Shown in pieces: positions 62,853 through 64,000 of a stretch of DNA of 64,000 nucleotides. Below the pieces are notes generated by a model. It was given only the letters and a program-made list of their open reading frames with translations. It had not been told where the DNA came from and ran no database searches. The position numbers and the translations under genes are program-made. Source of the stretch: Marinilabiliaceae bacterium UBA5488 (GTDB taxonomy: Bacteria > Bacteroidota > Bacteroidia > Bacteroidales > Marinilabiliaceae); the NCBI GenBank assembly GCA_002427105.1, contig DIPM01000024.1, forward strand, positions 49,709 to 113,708, given 5' to 3'. Within the stretch, counting starts at the first letter, position 1, and the number at the start of each line of letters is the position of its first letter.

Positions 62853-63416
62853 ATGATAAACGTAAAATCATATTCAGATTTTAAATCTAAAATGAGCAAC
62901 AGCGGCAAATCTTTCCTGTTGCTTTATAAATCAGGCAGTGAGCAAGGCAGTTGTGCCCTTAATAATATTGGCGAATTAGCTGACAAGTCAAATATTTACG
63001 CTGCCGACATTAATACCGTGAGTGATATACATTCTAAGTTTGGTATTAACAGCGTACCTGCTCTATTGTTATTCAATAAGGGGCAATACCAAACTGTTGT
63101 GAAGGGTTGCCAGGAAGTGAGTTTTTATCGGGGTGTGGTTGAAAATAGCCTTTTTGATGCAAAGCCTGTAAGCAATGGCGTTAAGAAGGTTACCGTTTAT
63201 TCTACCCCTACCTGCCCCTGGTGCACCACACTTAAAGGCTGGCTTGAGCATAACAATATCCGATATACCGATATTGATGTTTCGCGCGATCAGCAAGCAG
63301 CCTACGATCTGGTAAGGCGTTCGGGACAGCAAGGTGTGCCGCAAACCGATATTAACGGTCAGATAGTGGTAGGTTTTGACCAGAATCGACTGAAACAATT
63401 ATTGGAACTGGCCTAA
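62853..63416 (+). CDS. Fusion of a degenerate thioredoxin fold and a CPWC glutaredoxin
   Basis: A 187-residue two-domain protein. The N-terminal half (about 1-100) has a thioredoxin-like pattern with cis-Pro69 in GINSVPALLLFNKGQ, but its active site reads SGSEQGSC with a single Cys34, so it is probably not a dithiol enzyme. The C-terminal half (about 110-187) is a glutaredoxin/NrdH-type domain with Cys121-Pro-Trp-Cys124, cis-Pro in GVPQTDING and VVGFDQNRL. It lies 3 bases after the thioredoxin and is last in the close-packed run. The Trx half may bind a partner, with the Grx half doing redox work. Confidence 0.88.
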   Translation: MINVKSYSDFKSKMSNSGKSFLLLYKSGSEQGSCALNNIGELADKSNIYAADINTVSDIHSKFGINSVPALLLFNKGQYQTVVKGCQEVSFYRGVVENSLFDAKPVSNGVKKVTVYSTPTCPWCTTLKGWLEHNNIRYTDIDVSRDQQAAYDLVRRSGQQGVPQTDINGQIVVGFDQNRLKQLLELA

Positions 63417-63520
63417 GTATTCATTGCTTAACAGAGATAAGATGTTAATCACCAATTAATTGTTTAAGTTTGGTCTAAGCTAATAATGTGCCGCATAGGT
63501 ATTATTAAAAAATTGATATT

Positions 63521-63907
63521 ATGGAATATTATTTTAGTAAAGTATTAAAGGCAGGATTTGAAGATGCCGAAAAGCAAACGGTTGAAGCTCTTAAAAAGGA
63601 GGGCTTTGGTATCGTTTCTGAAATTAATATGCACGAGAAGTTCAAGGCCGCCCTGGGTGTTGATTTTAAAAAATATAAGATACTGGGTGCTTGTAAGCCT
63701 TCTTTTGCCTTGAAAGCTGTGCAAATGGAAGACAAGGTGGGCGTTATGCTGCCATGCAACGTCGTGCTTATTGAGAAGGATGATGGGAGCACGGAGGTGG
63801 CCGCTGTGGATCCTAAAAGTTCGATGATGGCCATAAACAATCCGGGGCTTGCTTCTATAGCGAGTGAGGTAACTGAAATACTCAAAAAGCTTATAAATGG
63901 TCTGTAA
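63521..63907 (+). CDS. DUF302-family protein
   Basis: A 128-residue protein with the DUF302 fold: MEYYFSKVLKAGFEDAEKQTVEALKKEGFGIVSEINM, then KILGACKPSFALKAVQMEDKVGVMLPCNVVL (about 57-87). Two cysteines (about 61 and 82) are in the most conserved region. DUF302 proteins are small and of unknown function, often beside redox or sulfur genes. It is 104 bases downstream of the fusion gene on the same strand and is followed by a strong terminator, so it likely ends the redox operon. Confidence 0.88.
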   Translation: MEYYFSKVLKAGFEDAEKQTVEALKKEGFGIVSEINMHEKFKAALGVDFKKYKILGACKPSFALKAVQMEDKVGVMLPCNVVLIEKDDGSTEVAAVDPKSSMMAINNPGLASIASEVTEILKKLINGL

Positions 63908-63923
63908 ACAATTTTATAGAGCA

Positions 63924-63966
63924 TAAAAAAAAGTCTCACAACATTATAGTTATGAGACTTTTTTGT
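63924..63966. terminator. Bidirectional terminator between the redox operon and the tRNA
   Basis: AAAAAAAAGTCTCA / TGAGACTTTTTT stem with an inner AAC/GTT pairing. It separates the plus-strand DUF302 gene from the minus-strand tRNA gene. Confidence 0.85.
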
Positions 63967-63969
63967 TTG

Positions 63970-64000
63970 TGACTCAGCTGGGGCTCGAACCCAGGACCCC
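63970..64000 (-). tRNA. 3' end of a tRNA gene, probably tRNA-Lys (cut by window edge)
   Basis: On the minus strand the sequence gives a 5-bp T stem CTGGG / CCCAG around the loop TTCGAGC, then the 3' acceptor strand CTGAGTC and discriminator A. CCA is not encoded. The anticodon arm is outside the window. The variable loop and T arm (GGGTC-CTGGG...) resemble tRNA-Lys of Bacteroidota, but identity is not proven. Confidence 0.85.

Noticed and set aside
63529..63939. 136-codon minus-strand frame over the DUF302 gene
   Set aside because: It mirrors the complete DUF302 coding sequence and has no recognizable domain.

Overview
The window reads as chromosomal DNA of a Bacteroidota bacterium, most likely from the Bacteroidales/Marinilabiliales side of the phylum; genus cannot be fixed from sequence alone. 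Evidence: recurrent TAnnTTTG -7 promoter boxes (several with an upstream TTG/TTTG), two proteins ending in type IX secretion (T9SS) C-terminal domains, gldF/gldG, a TonB-dependent receptor with a carboxypeptidase-regulatory-like N-terminal domain, TamB-type AsmA proteins, and conserved local orders such as surE-(small membrane protein)-lpxB and gldF-gldG-dnaN. There is no rRNA, CRISPR array, insertion sequence or prophage. The only RNA gene is the 3' end of a tRNA (probably tRNA-Lys) cut by the right edge.

Layout. 0-2.5 kb: two tandem DUF3857/transglutaminase-like exported proteins, the first truncated by the window edge. 2.6-12.7 kb: aconitase, a short exported protein with two HGxxxHxC repeats, a T9SS-secreted pectate lyase, fumarase, a methyltransferase, and a GT2 / GT-C glycosyltransferase pair whose GT-C member carries an in-frame TAG. 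12.9-20.2 kb: GAPDH, a 43-aa lipoprotein, a NarL-type two-component pair, a T9SS beta-helix protein and a FlaA1/CapD-type membrane sugar dehydratase. 20.3-28.0 kb: a 1.47-kaa TamB-like protein divergent from tsaD, then exbB-exbD-tonB. 28.0-28.6 kb is non-coding apart from a possible small transcript. 28.6-37.3 kb: pheT divergent from surE-membrane protein-lpxB-gldF-gldG-dnaN. 37.4-46.1 kb: a TonB-dependent receptor with a small membrane protein, mnmA, an exported lipoprotein, a GNAT acetyltransferase, an exported protein of unknown function and ettA. 46.1-52.0 kb: a receiver-adenylate cyclase, hisS, an ECF sigma/anti-sigma-like/CpxP-like trio and ychF. 52.1-60.1 kb: a tamA-tamB-TPR operon. 60.2-63.9 kb: a redox island.

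How the genes work together. Housekeeping genes (acn, fumC, gapA, pheT, hisS, tsaD, mnmA, ettA, ychF, dnaN) are interleaved with envelope biogenesis (lpxB, two TamB systems, TamA, exbBD-tonB, CapD-like, glycosyltransferases) and polysaccharide use (pectate lyase, beta-helix protein, receptor). The most interesting block is 60.2-63.9 kb. A Crp/Fnr regulator is divergent from a tight run encoding an atypical CX6C thioredoxin, a thioredoxin reductase lacking all three arginines of the NADPH 2'-phosphate motif, a membrane-anchored WCAPC thioredoxin, a degenerate-thioredoxin/glutaredoxin fusion and a DUF302 protein. The divergent intergenic region holds a TTG-N8-CAA dyad, which has the geometry of an FNR-type operator.
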